Assembly: GCF_963678185.1 (NCBI RefSeq)
Contig: NZ_OY782757.1
Coordinates: 2,601,001-2,665,000, forward strand
From: an uncultured Tolumonas sp.
GTDB lineage: Bacteria > Pseudomonadota > Gammaproteobacteria > Enterobacterales > Aeromonadaceae
Length of the DNA stretch: 64,000 nt
Direction: 5' to 3'
Shown here: piece by piece, positions 1 to 9,267 of the stretch
Numbering within the stretch: position 1 is the stretch's first letter
Layout of the letters: each line of letters opens with the position of its first letter
Notes under the pieces: generated by a model
Database searches by the model: none
What the model saw: only the letters and a program-made list of their open reading frames with translations
What the model was told of the DNA's origin: nothing
Position numbers and translations under genes: made by a program

Positions 1-355
1 GGGCACCACCCATGCGGACTATTTCTATGGCAACATCCCCTGTACACGCCTGATGACCGCAGCGGAGATCGCGCAAGATTACGAGCTGGAGACCGGCCAT
101 GTGATCATTGAAACCTTCCAACAGCGCGACATTGAGCCTGCCGAAGTGCCTGCCGTATTAGTGCATTCACACGGCCCATTCGCTTGGGGGCCCGATGCCG
201 AAACCGCAGTTCACAATGCTGTAGTGCTCGAGGAGATCGCATATATGGGTATTTTCTCACGCCAACTCACGCCGCAACTGCCGAACATGCAGCAAGAGTT
301 GCTGGATAAGCACTACCTGCGTAAGCACGGCAAAAATGCCTATTACGGACAATAA
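1..355 (+). CDS. araD: L-ribulose-5-phosphate 4-epimerase (3' part)
   Basis: The open frame runs in from the window edge (first full codon at position 2) and ends with TAA at 353-355, so only about the last 117 residues are present. They match the C-terminal half of AraD, the zinc enzyme that converts L-ribulose 5-phosphate to D-xylulose 5-phosphate in arabinose catabolism. The THADYFYG segment at the edge and the HSHGPFAWG segment (around 160-190) carry metal-site histidines, and the end [12 protein letters not shown] is typical of the family. The gene lies 27 bp upstream of tal, which fits co-transcription: its product feeds the pentose phosphate enzymes that follow. Confidence 0.95.
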   Translation, partial: GTTHADYFYGNIPCTRLMTAAEIAQDYELETGHVIIETFQQRDIEPAEVPAVLVHSHGPFAWGPDAETAVHNAVVLEEIAYMGIFSRQLTPQLPNMQQELLDKHYLRKHGKNAYYGQ

Positions 356-382
356 CTTGGCTTTGGAAAAGGAAATACATCC

Positions 383-1333
383 ATGACATTACTGGAACAA
401 TTAAAAGCATTTACCACCGTGGTTGCCGATACCGGTGAGCTTTCGGCGATTAAATTGTATTCACCGGAAGATGCGACCACCAATCCATCACTGATTTTAA
501 AAGCGGTCTCCAGCCCGGAATATGCGCCGCTGCTGGAAAGCGTGATAACACAGGCTAAACATCTTTCTTCCGATATTGCCGTACAAGTTGAAGAAGCGGC
601 TGACCGCCTGATTGTGGCCATTGGCTGCGAAGTGCTCAAACACGTACCGGGTCGCATCTCAACCGAAGTCGATGCCCGCCTGTCGTTTGATACCGCCGCC
701 ACCATCGAAAAAGCCCGCAAGCTGATTGGCTTGTATGAGTATCAGGGCATTCCGCGTTCCCGCGTGCTGATTAAGATTGCTTCCACGTGGGAAGGGATTC
801 GTGCCGCAGAGCAGTTGGAAAAAGAGGGTATTAACTGCAACCTGACCCTGTTGTTTAGTTTCGCGCAAGCCCGTGCCTGTGCCGAAGCCGGCGCTTATCT
901 GATTTCGCCATTCGTCGGTCGTATTCTCGATTGGTACAAAGCCAAAACCGGTCAAACCTACACGGCTGAAACCGACCCGGGTGTGTTATCGGTGCGCGCG
1001 ATTTATCAGTATTACAAACAGCACGCTTATTCCACTGTGGTGATGGGAGCGAGCTTCCGTAATCTGGATGAAGTGTTGGCGCTGTCCGGTTGTGACCGTC
1101 TGACCATCAGCCCCAATCTGTTGCAAGAGTTGGAAGAAACGTCCGGTGAGTTAGTGCGTCACTTGACGGATGACGGCGTGCGTTTGGCCCGCCCAACTGC
1201 GATGACCGAAGCCGAGTTCCGCTGGCAGCACAATGAGGATGCCATGGCGACCGAGAAACTGGCGGAAGGCATTCGTAACTTTGCGATTGACCAGGTGAAG
1301 CTAGAGCAGTTGCTGGCCACCCGTCTGGCTTGA
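383..1333 (+). CDS. tal: Transaldolase
   Basis: A 316-residue transaldolase of the TalB type, full length. It moves a dihydroxyacetone unit between sedoheptulose 7-phosphate and glyceraldehyde 3-phosphate in the cytoplasm. The Schiff-base lysine is K131 in the segment [12 protein letters not shown], and the N-terminal DATTNPSL strand is characteristic. An AAGGAAA ribosome site lies about 9 bases before the ATG. It follows araD directly and precedes tkt in the same direction, so the three probably act together in routing arabinose carbon into central metabolism. E. coli also has a tal-tkt pair (talA-tktB), but not next to araD. Confidence 0.96.
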   Translation: MTLLEQLKAFTTVVADTGELSAIKLYSPEDATTNPSLILKAVSSPEYAPLLESVITQAKHLSSDIAVQVEEAADRLIVAIGCEVLKHVPGRISTEVDARLSFDTAATIEKARKLIGLYEYQGIPRSRVLIKIASTWEGIRAAEQLEKEGINCNLTLLFSFAQARACAEAGAYLISPFVGRILDWYKAKTGQTYTAETDPGVLSVRAIYQYYKQHAYSTVVMGASFRNLDEVLALSGCDRLTISPNLLQELEETSGELVRHLTDDGVRLARPTAMTEAEFRWQHNEDAMATEKLAEGIRNFAIDQVKLEQLLATRLA

Positions 1334-1410
1334 GCTTTGTGTTTGTCTGGGCTGTCGGCCAATGGGAACAACGCCACCGACACGTCGTAAACCCATCCAT
1401 GGGGACTCCG

Positions 1411-1430
1411 CCGCGCCATCCTTGGCGCGG
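1411..1430. repeat. Perfect 8-bp inverted repeat between tal and tkt
   Basis: CCGCGCCA and TGGCGCGG pair perfectly around a 4-base loop in the 187-bp gap between tal and tkt. No T-run follows on either strand, so it is not a standard intrinsic terminator. It could protect mRNA ends or set the tal/tkt ratio; that is inference. Confidence 0.6.
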
Positions 1431-1520
1431 AGGGTCGTTGACCTTGTCCCCATTACCCTCTTTCGGTTAGTCCGCCAGACCCGTACCTATTGTGAATAAA
1501 TTATTGATGGAGCCCCGCTC

Positions 1521-3521
1521 ATGAGTTTAGACCCGAAAACCCTTGCTAACGCCGTGCGTATGCTCAGCGTCGATGCCGTGCAACAAGCCAACTCCGGCCA
1601 CCCCGGTGCCCCAATGGGCATGGCCGATATTGCAGAAACACTGTGGCGTCACCATTTAAAACACAACCCGACCGACCCGACTTGGATAAACCGCGACCGC
1701 TTTGTGCTCTCGAATGGTCATGGCTCGATGCTGCTGTATTCCTTGTTGCATCTCACTGGCTACGACCTGCCGTTATCTGAGTTAAAGCAGTTCCGCCAGC
1801 TGCACTCAAAAACCCCAGGTCATCCGGAATACGGTTATGCACCGGGTGTGGAAACCACCACGGGCCCACTGGGTCAGGGCATTGCCAATGCAGTCGGTAT
1901 GGCGCTGGCTGAAAAAACCTTAGCCGCACAGTTTAATAAACCAAACCACGCTATCGTTGACCATTACACCTACGCCTTTATGGGCGATGGTTGTTTGATG
2001 GAAGGTATTTCACACGAAGTCTGTTCACTGGCGGGAACCTTAGAGTTGGGCAAACTGATTGCCTTTTGGGATGACAACGGCATCTCGATTGATGGTCATG
2101 TGGAAGGTTGGTTCAGCGATGATACGCCAGCGCGTTTCCGTGCTTACGGCTGGCAGGTGATTGATTCGGTCGATGGTCACGACCCACGGGCACTGGATGC
2201 GGCCATTCGGGAAGCCAAAGCCAACACTACCCAACCCACCCTGATTTGCTGTAAAACCATCATCGGTTACGGCTCACCAAACAAATCCGGCAGTCACGAT
2301 TGCCATGGTGCACCACTGGGTAAAGATGAAGTCACTCGCGTGCGTGAGTTCCTCAACTGGCCTCATGCGCCATTTGAAATTCCACAAGACATCTATCAAG
2401 CGTGGGATGCCAAAGCTAAGGGCCAGCAAGTTCAAAATGAATGGAACAAACAGTTCGCCGCTTATCAGGAAATATTCCCACAAGAAGCTGCCGAATTGTT
2501 ACGCCGAAGCACAGGTACACTAACCGCCGATTGGGCCGACAAAGCCAATGCCTACATCGCTGAGCTACAAGCTAACCCTGCGAACATTGCCAGCCGTCAG
2601 GCCAGCCAAAAAGCCTTGAACGAATACGCGAAGATTCTGCCAGAGCTGCTCGGTGGTTCGGCGGATTTAGCGCCATCCAACCTGACCCGCCACACCAGCG
2701 CGTTAGATGTCAGCACTGAAACCCCACAGGGCAACTACATGCACTATGGTGTGCGTGAGTTTGGCATGTCAGCCATCATGAACGGTGTGACTCTGCACGG
2801 TGGTTTCATTCCTTACGGCGGCACCTTCTTGATGTTTATGGAATACGCGCGTAACGCGGTGCGTATGGCGGCGCTGATGAAGCAACGCTCGATTTTCGTT
2901 TACACCCACGATTCGATTGGCTTAGGCGAAGATGGCCCCACCCATCAACCGGTGGAACAACTCGCCTCATTACGCTTAACACCGAACATGGAAACCTGGC
3001 GCCCTTGCGACCAAGTGGAATCGGCGGTGAGCTGGAAAGCGGCAATTGAACGTCAGAACGGCCCGAGTGCACTGATATTCTCGCGCCAAAACCTGACACA
3101 ACAGCCAAGAACAACTAGCCAAGTGCAAGACATCGAGAAGGGTGGTTACATCCTGAAAGATTGTGAAGGCACGCCGGAACTCATCATCATGGCGACCGGC
3201 TCGGAAGTGAGCTTGGCGGTGAATGCGGCGAACACCTTGAACACCGAAGGCAAGCAAGTCCGTGTGGTTTCACTGCCCTGCACCGAACGCTTCGACAAGC
3301 AATCCGCCGAATACAAAGAGCAAGTGTTGCCGAAGTCAGTCAGAGCACGTTTGGCGATTGAAGCCAGCATTGCCGACTACTGGCAACGCTACACCGGCTT
3401 GGATGGTGAAGTGATTGGCATGACCAGCTTTGGTGAATCAGCTCCGGCTGACCAGTTGTTTAAACTGTTCGGGTTTAGTGACGAGAATGTGCTGACGAAA
3501 GCGCGAGCATTATTAGTCTAA
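1521..3521 (+). CDS. tkt: Transketolase
   Basis: A 666-residue transketolase, the usual length. It is a thiamine-diphosphate and Mg-dependent enzyme that transfers two-carbon units from xylulose 5-phosphate to ribose 5-phosphate or erythrose 4-phosphate. The substrate-binding SGHPGAPMG loop is at residues 25-33. The ThDP motif begins with GDG at 155-157 and closes with DDN at 184-186. A GGAG ribosome site precedes the ATG. The gene is third in the araD-tal-tkt run and ends in a strong terminator. The paralogue (tktA or tktB) cannot be decided from this window. Confidence 0.97.
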   Translation: MSLDPKTLANAVRMLSVDAVQQANSGHPGAPMGMADIAETLWRHHLKHNPTDPTWINRDRFVLSNGHGSMLLYSLLHLTGYDLPLSELKQFRQLHSKTPGHPEYGYAPGVETTTGPLGQGIANAVGMALAEKTLAAQFNKPNHAIVDHYTYAFMGDGCLMEGISHEVCSLAGTLELGKLIAFWDDNGISIDGHVEGWFSDDTPARFRAYGWQVIDSVDGHDPRALDAAIREAKANTTQPTLICCKTIIGYGSPNKSGSHDCHGAPLGKDEVTRVREFLNWPHAPFEIPQDIYQAWDAKAKGQQVQNEWNKQFAAYQEIFPQEAAELLRRSTGTLTADWADKANAYIAELQANPANIASRQASQKALNEYAKILPELLGGSADLAPSNLTRHTSALDVSTETPQGNYMHYGVREFGMSAIMNGVTLHGGFIPYGGTFLMFMEYARNAVRMAALMKQRSIFVYTHDSIGLGEDGPTHQPVEQLASLRLTPNMETWRPCDQVESAVSWKAAIERQNGPSALIFSRQNLTQQPRTTSQVQDIEKGGYILKDCEGTPELIIMATGSEVSLAVNAANTLNTEGKQVRVVSLPCTERFDKQSAEYKEQVLPKSVRARLAIEASIADYWQRYTGLDGEVIGMTSFGESAPADQLFKLFGFSDENVLTKARALLV

Positions 3522-3539
3522 TTCAGTTACATACCGAGA

Positions 3540-3577
3540 AAGCGAGTTGAGTCACCCCCCTCAATTCGCTTTTTTTG
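3540..3577 (+). terminator. Intrinsic terminator after tkt
   Basis: A 12-bp stem (AAGCGAGTTGAG with CTCAATTCGCTT, one G-T wobble) with an 8-base loop is followed by seven T residues. It starts 18 bases after the tkt stop codon. Confidence 0.9.
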
Positions 3578-3630
3578 TTGTTTTAATTGAGATATCGCTG
3601 TTGAACAATCGGGGATAGAACCTGAAAAGC

Positions 3631-3659
3631 AAAAAGCCCGCTCATTAAGCGGGCTTTTT
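3631..3659 (-). terminator. Hairpin terminator, likely the ancestral terminator of tRNA-Ser
   Basis: AAAAAGCCCGCT and AGCGGGCTTTTT form a perfect 12-bp stem with a 5-base loop and terminate in both directions. It sits 5 bases outside the 14-bp tRNA tail copy. Read on the minus strand, it follows a tRNA 3' end, so it was probably the terminator of tRNA-Ser before the island separated them. Confidence 0.75.
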
Positions 3660-3664
3660 AAATC

Positions 3665-3678
3665 TGGCGGAGAGATAG
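3665..3678. repeat. Left attachment site copy (tRNA-Ser 3' tail)
   Basis: TGGCGGAGAGATAG is identical to the CCA end, discriminator and acceptor-strand 3' end of the tRNA-Ser gene at 27562-27575, in the same orientation. The integrase starts about 150 bp inside. These are the direct repeats expected when a tyrosine-integrase element enters a tRNA 3' end. Confidence 0.85.
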
Positions 3679-3797
3679 ACCGCCAAGTATAAGTCTGACG
3701 CGATACAAAATAAAATAATAAACTTAATAAAATCAAAGTTATTTAGTGAAATTTGTCTGATTAAGGCCAATAGAATCTAACGTAAACTTTATTTAAA

Positions 3798-3821
3798 TGG
3801 CATACTGGATGGCATACCAGA
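3798..3821. repeat. Tandem 12-bp repeats, candidate integrase/excisionase arm sites (left)
   Basis: TGGCATACTGGA and TGGCATACCAGA follow each other without a gap. The same doublet occurs at the other island end (27486-27509), inside the att copies. Arm-type binding sites of phage-like integrases have this arrangement. Confidence 0.6.
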
Positions 3822-3830
3822 AGTTTATTG

Positions 3831-5033
3831 ATGAATACTATGGCAATACTTACGGACACTAAAGCTAGGAATGTAAAACCTGACGATAAACCTATCGCAC
3901 ATGGGGGTATAACCGGATTGGCGTTACATCCTTCGGGAAGTAAAGGTCGTGGAAAATGGGTTTTACGTTATGTTAGTCCCGTTACTGGAAAGCGCCGTAA
4001 TGCTGGTCTAGGTACTTACCCTGAGGTTGGTGTTGCTGACGCAGGTAAATTGGCTCAAGAAATGCGGGACCTAATTTCGAATGGAAAAGATCCGCTAGAA
4101 AAAAGTGTCGTCATAGAAGATCTGCCCCAGATACCTACTTTTGAGAATGCCGCATATCAAGTTCACGCTAATCTATTACCCAGTTGGAAAAATGAAAAAC
4201 ATGGAAAGCAATGGATCTCTACATTGGAGCAATATGTTTTCCCCTCTATTGGATCGACGACGCTCGACGCTATCTTACCTGCACATATTGCCAATGTACT
4301 TCAGCCTATTTGGTTAGAGATACCGGAAACGGCAGGTAGGGTTAAACAGCGCATCCATGCTGTAATGGCATGGGGGTGGGCTCATGGTTATTGTTCCTCT
4401 AATCCTGTTGATGTTGTCGGACATCTTTTACCGACACAACCAAGTAAAAGTATTCGTACAGAACATCAGCCTGCAATGCCTTGGCGTGAGTTGCCTCAAT
4501 TTGTTCAGAATTCTGTCAGAAGTTCAGAGCGTTATAATGTTACGCGATTAGCCTTAGAGTTTTTAATTCTCACTGCGTGTCGTTCCGGTGAAGTAAGAGG
4601 GCTGAAATGGTCTGAGCTTGATTTGCGTGGTTGTATTTGGACTATTCCTGCAGAAAGAATGAAAGCTAAACTAGCGCACCGAGTGCCGCTATCTCCTCGA
4701 TGTGTCCAAATATTGAATGATGTGAAAGGATTGCATGACGAGCTAGTTTTCCCCTCTCCAAGAGATCAAGTTGAATTATCAGATATGGTCTTCACGTCAT
4801 TCTTGAGGGATGTCAATGCACCAAGTAGTACACCCAACCGAGTGGCTACTGCGCATGGATTTCGCTCAAGTTTTAGGGACTGGTGTAGTGAGCAAGGTTA
4901 TGCCCGAGACTTGGCTGAACGGGCGTTAGCTCATATGGTTCAGAATAAAGTTGAGGCTGCATATCATCGAACTGACTTGTTAGAACAACGTTGTGTATTA
5001 ATGGAAAAATGGGCCGAGTTTGTATCAAGTTAG
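3831..5033 (+). CDS. P4-type tyrosine integrase of the island
   Basis: About 400 residues, the normal size for P4-family integrases. It should catalyse integration and excision at the tRNA-Ser site. The N-terminus (MAILTDTKARNVKP) is the family's DNA-binding start. Numbering from the ATG at 3831, the catalytic set is R251 (TACRSGEVRGLKW), H342 and R345 (HGFRSSFRDW), H368 (ALAHMVQ) and Y378 (EAAYHRT), so the enzyme looks intact. An AGAAG site precedes the 3831 start; a TTG at 3828 and an ATG at 3840 are alternatives. It lies just inside the left att copy and reads into the island. Base composition is more AT-rich than that of tkt. Confidence 0.95.
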   Translation: MNTMAILTDTKARNVKPDDKPIAHGGITGLALHPSGSKGRGKWVLRYVSPVTGKRRNAGLGTYPEVGVADAGKLAQEMRDLISNGKDPLEKSVVIEDLPQIPTFENAAYQVHANLLPSWKNEKHGKQWISTLEQYVFPSIGSTTLDAILPAHIANVLQPIWLEIPETAGRVKQRIHAVMAWGWAHGYCSSNPVDVVGHLLPTQPSKSIRTEHQPAMPWRELPQFVQNSVRSSERYNVTRLALEFLILTACRSGEVRGLKWSELDLRGCIWTIPAERMKAKLAHRVPLSPRCVQILNDVKGLHDELVFPSPRDQVELSDMVFTSFLRDVNAPSSTPNRVATAHGFRSSFRDWCSEQGYARDLAERALAHMVQNKVEAAYHRTDLLEQRCVLMEKWAEFVSS

Positions 5034-5122
5034 TTACGAGCAACCTGCCAAGATGAACCTATATGAATCTCATCAAGGCAAAACCTATTGATGAACGCAT
5101 GAATAATAATGCGATTTACTGC

Positions 5123-6269
5123 TTATGATTTCATTCTGGTGAATTCTTCAATAATCAAGTTCTCCAGAATTGCTTTTTTGCTTTTTCCCTTCATTTTAGC
5201 CAATTCATTTAATGCATTTGCAGCTTCAATAGATACTTGTGTATTCAATAATTTGCTTGTGTTTGCATGTTTTTCATAATGACGTCTACTTCTGACATTT
5301 GTTTTGATAGCACTAAGTAGAGTTTTTTTACTCGTAGCTAATGGTAATAAATCATAAAAAGTCTGTAATGCTAGCTTCGTTTGCTCAATGTCTTCTTTTT
5401 TTTCAACGGATGAAATATAGCTCCATTTGGGTGCGACTCCATTTGAGTAGTATGAAGTTATATAATCCCAGATAGGGATTACATATGATTCATTTTCGTT
5501 TAGCCAATGAACCATTTTTTGGTCTCTGCGTACAATTTCCCAGCTATCGCCCAATTGTTGCAGCGCTTGTTGTTTTTTTTCTGATTTAGCAGCCCATAGG
5601 TCAAAAAAATAAATGATATTTTGAAGTTTTATATCATTTTTGGATGCATTTTTTTCTAAACCCATGTCTTCGTAAATGGGGGTAATTGCACGAGTCAATA
5701 CGGATGTTTGATCATCCTTAGATTGCAGTTCATGAGAATAACAAAGATGTGATTGATTATTTTTATCATCGAAAGAAATTCTTATCCTTGACCAAATGTA
5801 ACTAATCAGCCGGTCATCTTTTAAGTTGATCCACGAAAAAGACTCGATTGGAGTTTGATGCGATTCATAAATTTTAATCAATATCTTTTTGGCTTGCTCA
5901 TTTACATCGTTATCTCGATTCTTAAAGTACTCTCGAAAACTAACCTCATAAGTAGAATCACAATAAGGAATAATGAGATAATCTAAGTCCTGCTTGTCTA
6001 TACGAGTCCCAATTACTTTGGTTGCTTCATCAAGTCTCTTCTGCATCACATCTAGATCACGCTGAAAATTAGGATACCTTCGAGTCATTCTTTGATCAAT
6101 TTTAGGTTGATTTTTTCGCGGACCTGAATAGTTTTTGTTCAATTGCTCTTCAATTTGCCTTTCAAGCTCTCCTTTTTCTAAATTCAAAAAATGATACAAA
6201 AAAGAGATTTGTTTTTTCTCTTTATCTACATTCCAAAAAGATTTTCCACTCATCAGATCGCCATTCATA
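5123..6269 (-). CDS. Unknown island protein with a MatP-like ribbon-helix-helix C-terminus
   Basis: About 380 residues, lysine- and asparagine-rich and strongly AT-biased. I do not recognise the first 320 residues: soluble, mostly helical in character, no signal peptide. The last 50 or so begin RSRRHYEKHANTSKL, continue into a beta strand (NTQVSIEA) and two helices ending KSKKAILENLIIEEF. This matches the ribbon-helix-helix pattern and resembles, from memory, the C-terminal DNA-binding domain of MatP. An ATG at 6254 is an alternative start with a weak GGCGAT site. It converges on the integrase and diverges from the AlpA gene, so a regulatory or island-maintenance role is possible but unproven. 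Confidence 0.7.
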
Positions 6270-6681
6270 TACAACGTTTATATACTAATAATATATCAAT
6301 TTTATTAGATTTGTACATGTTATATATTTTGTTTATAACTTATTTATATTGAATTTATACATACTGATTATGATTAATAAATACAACAAGACGGCCCAGA
6401 TAGGGGCTCTTTACCTCATAACTACTATTAGTTTTTTAGATTTCCATGATCTATTACTACTGACTGGGCCTATGTTTATCCTGAGTTACATGCTTTCTAG
6501 CATCGAATATTTCACTGAGTTTCTTAATTGCACTTCCTTTCTATTGTCATTGGTAAGCCTTATTTACGAATGTGTCCGTCAGCGTCTGGTTATTCATTAC
6601 AGCAATGTTTATCCAATGAACCGGTCCCGCATCACTAACGACATGCGGACGAATACATCATCAACAGAGGACACGAAACTG
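6270..6681. other. AT-rich divergent region before the AlpA gene
   Basis: About 400 bp with very AT-rich sequence at 6270-6370 (runs such as TAATAATATATC), likely holding promoters for the flanking divergent genes. A plus-strand frame is open through it, but its translation is hydrophobic and unlike AlpA N-termini, and no ribosome site supports it. I see no clear RNA gene or repeat. Confidence 0.5.
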
Positions 6682-6903
6682 ATGAATACTAACGTCTCAA
6701 CTAAAGCTTCAATCCGAATTCTCAGAATCAAAGATGTTTGCGCGATGCTTGGGATTGCACGCTCCACGATTTATGACTGGATGAAAGGTGACTCCGCTAG
6801 ATATGACCCCACTTTTCCTAAATCGATACCATTAGGTAAATCCAGTGTCGGGTGGATTGAGGGGCAGCTTATTGAGTGGGTTGAAAACAAGCTTAAACAG
6901 TAA
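6682..6903 (+). CDS. AlpA-family transcriptional regulator
   Basis: A 73-residue protein with the MerR-like helix-turn-helix of AlpA regulators: ILRIKDVCAMLGIARSTIY followed by DWMKGD, then the FPKSIPLGKSSVGWIEGQL wing and a WVENKLK tail. AlpA-type proteins activate integrase or excisionase genes in P4-like islands. The ATG at 6682 was chosen because it gives the family's usual length and has AGAGGA about 10 bases upstream; the frame stays open to 6349 without family similarity. Its position near the integrase suits control of island mobility. Confidence 0.85.
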   Translation: MNTNVSTKASIRILRIKDVCAMLGIARSTIYDWMKGDSARYDPTFPKSIPLGKSSVGWIEGQLIEWVENKLKQ

Positions 6904-7218
6904 GCTTTACTTTCACCGAGGCCCGTAACTTGGCAGAGACAAGAGAGCAGATAATCGTGGCTATTTGTTCATACAAAGCCATACCTGACGCGGAGGTATG
7001 ATTATATAAATCATTCGGATTCTATAGAGTCCATTTCGGTTCTTAGTCTATAGGTTAATAGGTTATCCGCTACTGGTAGGTATCTGTTTCGAATCCACCT
7101 ATTAACTGCGTAAGCATGTCAATGAATCCAATCTAGTTAAATCATCTGTCCAGATAATACGCATCGGGTAATAGCCGAGGGATAGCTATTGCCTGCGTAT
7201 TCCTATTGAGGAATAAAC
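6904..7218. other. Leader region of the gp2-like gene
   Basis: 315 bp with no credible gene. It contains several TAGGT/ACCTA-type short repeats around 7040-7110 and ends in a large hairpin (7157-7200) directly before the ribosome site of the next gene. It is a candidate replication origin or regulatory leader. Confidence 0.5.
7157..7200 (+). promoter_or_regulatory. Long hairpin 18 bp before the gp2-like start codon
   Basis: ATACGCA pairs with TGCGTAT, and inside it GGTAATAGC pairs with GCTATTGCC (one wobble), with short internal loops. The outer arms are at 7157-7163 and 7194-7200. It could be an mRNA leader or a single-strand origin structure for the adjacent HUH-like protein. Confidence 0.55.
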
Positions 7219-8163
7219 ATGAACACTAACGACGCACTTTTGAATGTACTTGAATTAACTAAAGCATCTAACCGTACCGATAGACCCTATGTCAGTGTTC
7301 GGTATGGGGTTTTGCGGTCTCATGTTGCTATGCCATTATTTCAAACGTTGACCGCGATTGCAGATGCAATCCGTTACAGTGAAATTATCGAACCTCAACA
7401 TCCAAAGATTGAACTCTTTGTTGATTTTTTTCGAGAGAGTTATTTGCCGTGGGATATTTCGACACCTGACTGGACGTTTGATCCATCTCTTGAATTAGTT
7501 CGAGGTATCAACAATTTTCTTGATGAATATGTAGGTTATTGTCAAGCGCCGAGCTTTAGAAGAAAAATGAGTAAGGCGTTAAGGCGATGTGAACGTAATA
7601 CATTAAGCCTGAGAAACTATGTAGATGATCTGTTTGATGTGCACAGTCGTTTATTGGTGGTCAGAGTAGATTTTCATTACCAGCCTGAGTTTTATGAAGA
7701 ATTAACCCTGAAACGGGTAATCAATGACCGGAAGGTTTTTCTGGAAAACATTAAGCAGGAATTTGATGAATTAGTTGGACTGTGCTGGAAACTGGAGTAT
7801 GCCAAACAACGTGGTTTTCATTATCATTTTATTTTCTTCTTTGATGGCAACAAAGCACGTCAGGATATTTCATTGGGTAGAGCGCTTGGAGAGCATTGGG
7901 TCAGCGTTACAGTCAACGAGGGTTCTTATCACAATTGCAACTTTGCTGATAAAGATTACCCAGAAAAGTATCTCGGGATGATCCATTATTCGGATGACCT
8001 GAAGCGAAGGGCATTACGCCATGCTGATTATTTAACGAAAAATGATGAGAACATCCTCGCTATTTTGTGCAATGGACGGACCCGAATATTCGGTCGAATG
8101 GAGTCGCGTAGCAGACGCTCTGCTGCTGGTCGTCCTCGTTTACGAGTATCAGCACGATCCTAA
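7219..8163 (+). CDS. Inovirus Gp2-like / YagK-YfjJ family protein
   Basis: 314 residues. The second half matches the YagK/YfjJ C-terminal domain found in P4-like islands and in the replication protein of filamentous phages: LLVVRVDFHYQ, then QRGFHYHFIFFFDG with a histidine-hydrophobic-histidine pair at H201 and H203, then YLGMIHYSDDLKRRA and HADYLTKND. The HxH core suggests an HUH-type nicking or replication fold; which tyrosine would be catalytic is not clear. The basic C-terminus (RIFGRMESRSRR...GRPR) is family-like. A GAGGAA site precedes the ATG. It is the first gene of the island's phage-like block. Confidence 0.85.
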   Translation: MNTNDALLNVLELTKASNRTDRPYVSVRYGVLRSHVAMPLFQTLTAIADAIRYSEIIEPQHPKIELFVDFFRESYLPWDISTPDWTFDPSLELVRGINNFLDEYVGYCQAPSFRRKMSKALRRCERNTLSLRNYVDDLFDVHSRLLVVRVDFHYQPEFYEELTLKRVINDRKVFLENIKQEFDELVGLCWKLEYAKQRGFHYHFIFFFDGNKARQDISLGRALGEHWVSVTVNEGSYHNCNFADKDYPEKYLGMIHYSDDLKRRALRHADYLTKNDENILAILCNGRTRIFGRMESRSRRSAAGRPRLRVSARS

Positions 8164-8240
8164 AAACCTTCAGTTAGATATTACCTCTGTGACATACACA
8201 CATGGTCTGCCTCAGACCGACTGGTTACAGGGGAATACTT

Positions 8241-9194
8241 ATGGCTCATCAAATCTCATCTATGGCCTTTACCGGTGCCACACCATGGCACGGTTTAGGC
8301 AATCATCTGTCTGAACAGCAACCCATTCATATCTGGCTCAAAGAGGCGGGTATGGACTGGACGATTGAACAAAGTGATGTGCTGTTTAACGCCGATAACA
8401 GTGCATTGCATATTCGGCCTTATGCCGATTCTAAAGTGTTGTTCCGCTCGGACTCACTGGCACCGCTGTCAGTAGTCTCCAATCGTTATAAAGTCGTGCA
8501 ACCGCATGAGGTGCTGAACTTCTATAAAGACTTGGTATCCGCTGGCGGGTTTGAGTTGGAAACCGCCGGTGTGCTCAAGGGTGGGCGCAAGCTCTGGGCG
8601 TTGGCGAAGACCGGACATGAGGCCCGCATCAAGGGCAATGACCGCATCAAAGCCTATCTGTTACTGGCGACCAGTTGTGATGGTACGTTATGTACCACCG
8701 CACAATTCACCTCCGTTCGCGTGGTATGCAATAACACCTTACAGATGGCAACTAAGCAAAGTGCTGGGGCGGTTAAAGTCCCTCATTCGACCAAGTTCGA
8801 TCCCAAACAGGTCAAGGAAGCTTTAGGGATTGGCTTCTCCTCTTGGGATGCATTTACCCGAGATTTAAAACAACTCAGTCAGCGTTCAGTCTCACCATTC
8901 GAGGCGGAAAACTATATTCGGTCGGTACTGAATGAACTGGTGCTAACGGATGATCTCAATACCGCTTCTAAAGCTTTCCAGCGCATTTCTGGCCTTTATC
9001 AAGGCGAAGGTATGGGGTCAGAATTATCGTCTGCAAATGGCACTGCATGGGGTTTGGTGAATGCCGTGACGGAATACGTTGACCATCATCGACGAGCACG
9101 CAATCAGGATAACCGATTAGATTCAGCATGGTTTGGTGTCGGGGCACAGCTTAAACAAACAGCGTTAGCGCAGGCTTTAACACTCATTCATTAA
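8241..9194 (+). CDS. DUF932 / phage-plasmid-like protein (TIGR03299 type)
   Basis: 317 residues starting MAHQISSMAFTGATPWHGLG, the typical opening of this family on phages, plasmids and integrative elements. Other typical segments are FRSDSLAPLSVVSNRYKVVQP and the FTSVRVVCNNTLQMA core. The biochemical role is unknown; it usually accompanies recombination genes, as it does here. The ATG at 8241 has a CAGGGGA site and restores the family N-terminus; an in-frame ATG at 8202 would add 13 unrelated residues. A strong terminator follows within 30 bp. Confidence 0.88.
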   Translation: MAHQISSMAFTGATPWHGLGNHLSEQQPIHIWLKEAGMDWTIEQSDVLFNADNSALHIRPYADSKVLFRSDSLAPLSVVSNRYKVVQPHEVLNFYKDLVSAGGFELETAGVLKGGRKLWALAKTGHEARIKGNDRIKAYLLLATSCDGTLCTTAQFTSVRVVCNNTLQMATKQSAGAVKVPHSTKFDPKQVKEALGIGFSSWDAFTRDLKQLSQRSVSPFEAENYIRSVLNELVLTDDLNTASKAFQRISGLYQGEGMGSELSSANGTAWGLVNAVTEYVDHHRRARNQDNRLDSAWFGVGAQLKQTALAQALTLIH

Positions 9195-9218
9195 TCAAGT
9201 CGTTGAGACACACACCAG

Positions 9219-9250
9219 AACCCTGAGGCGGAAACGCCTCGGGGTTTTTT
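9219..9250 (+). terminator. Intrinsic terminator between the DUF932 gene and the exonuclease gene
   Basis: ACCCTGAGGCG and CGCCTCGGGGT form an 11-bp stem (one wobble) with a GAAA loop, followed by TTTTT. It ends 17 bases before the ATG of the next gene, so downstream expression needs read-through or its own promoter. Confidence 0.88.
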
Positions 9251-9267
9251 ATTATCAGGAGCAGTGT

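Larger units (their letters stand above)
3522..3830. other. Gap between tkt and integrase: left end of the island
   Basis: This 309-bp gap holds the tkt terminator, a second bidirectional hairpin terminator (3631-3659), the left copy of the tRNA-Ser 3' tail (3665-3678) and paired TGGCATAC repeats (3798-3821) just before the integrase. No coding frame here is convincing. Confidence 0.8.

Noticed and set aside
1411..1430. Terminator between tal and tkt
   Set aside because: The stem is perfect, but no T-run follows on either strand; kept only as an inverted repeat.
343..3370. Reverse-strand frames opposite tal and tkt
   Set aside because: They are antisense shadows of strongly conserved genes and have no ribosome sites or family similarity.
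6349..6681. N-terminal extension of the AlpA gene (110 extra codons)
   Set aside because: The translation is hydrophobic and unlike AlpA proteins, no ribosome site supports it, and the ATG at 6682 gives the usual length.
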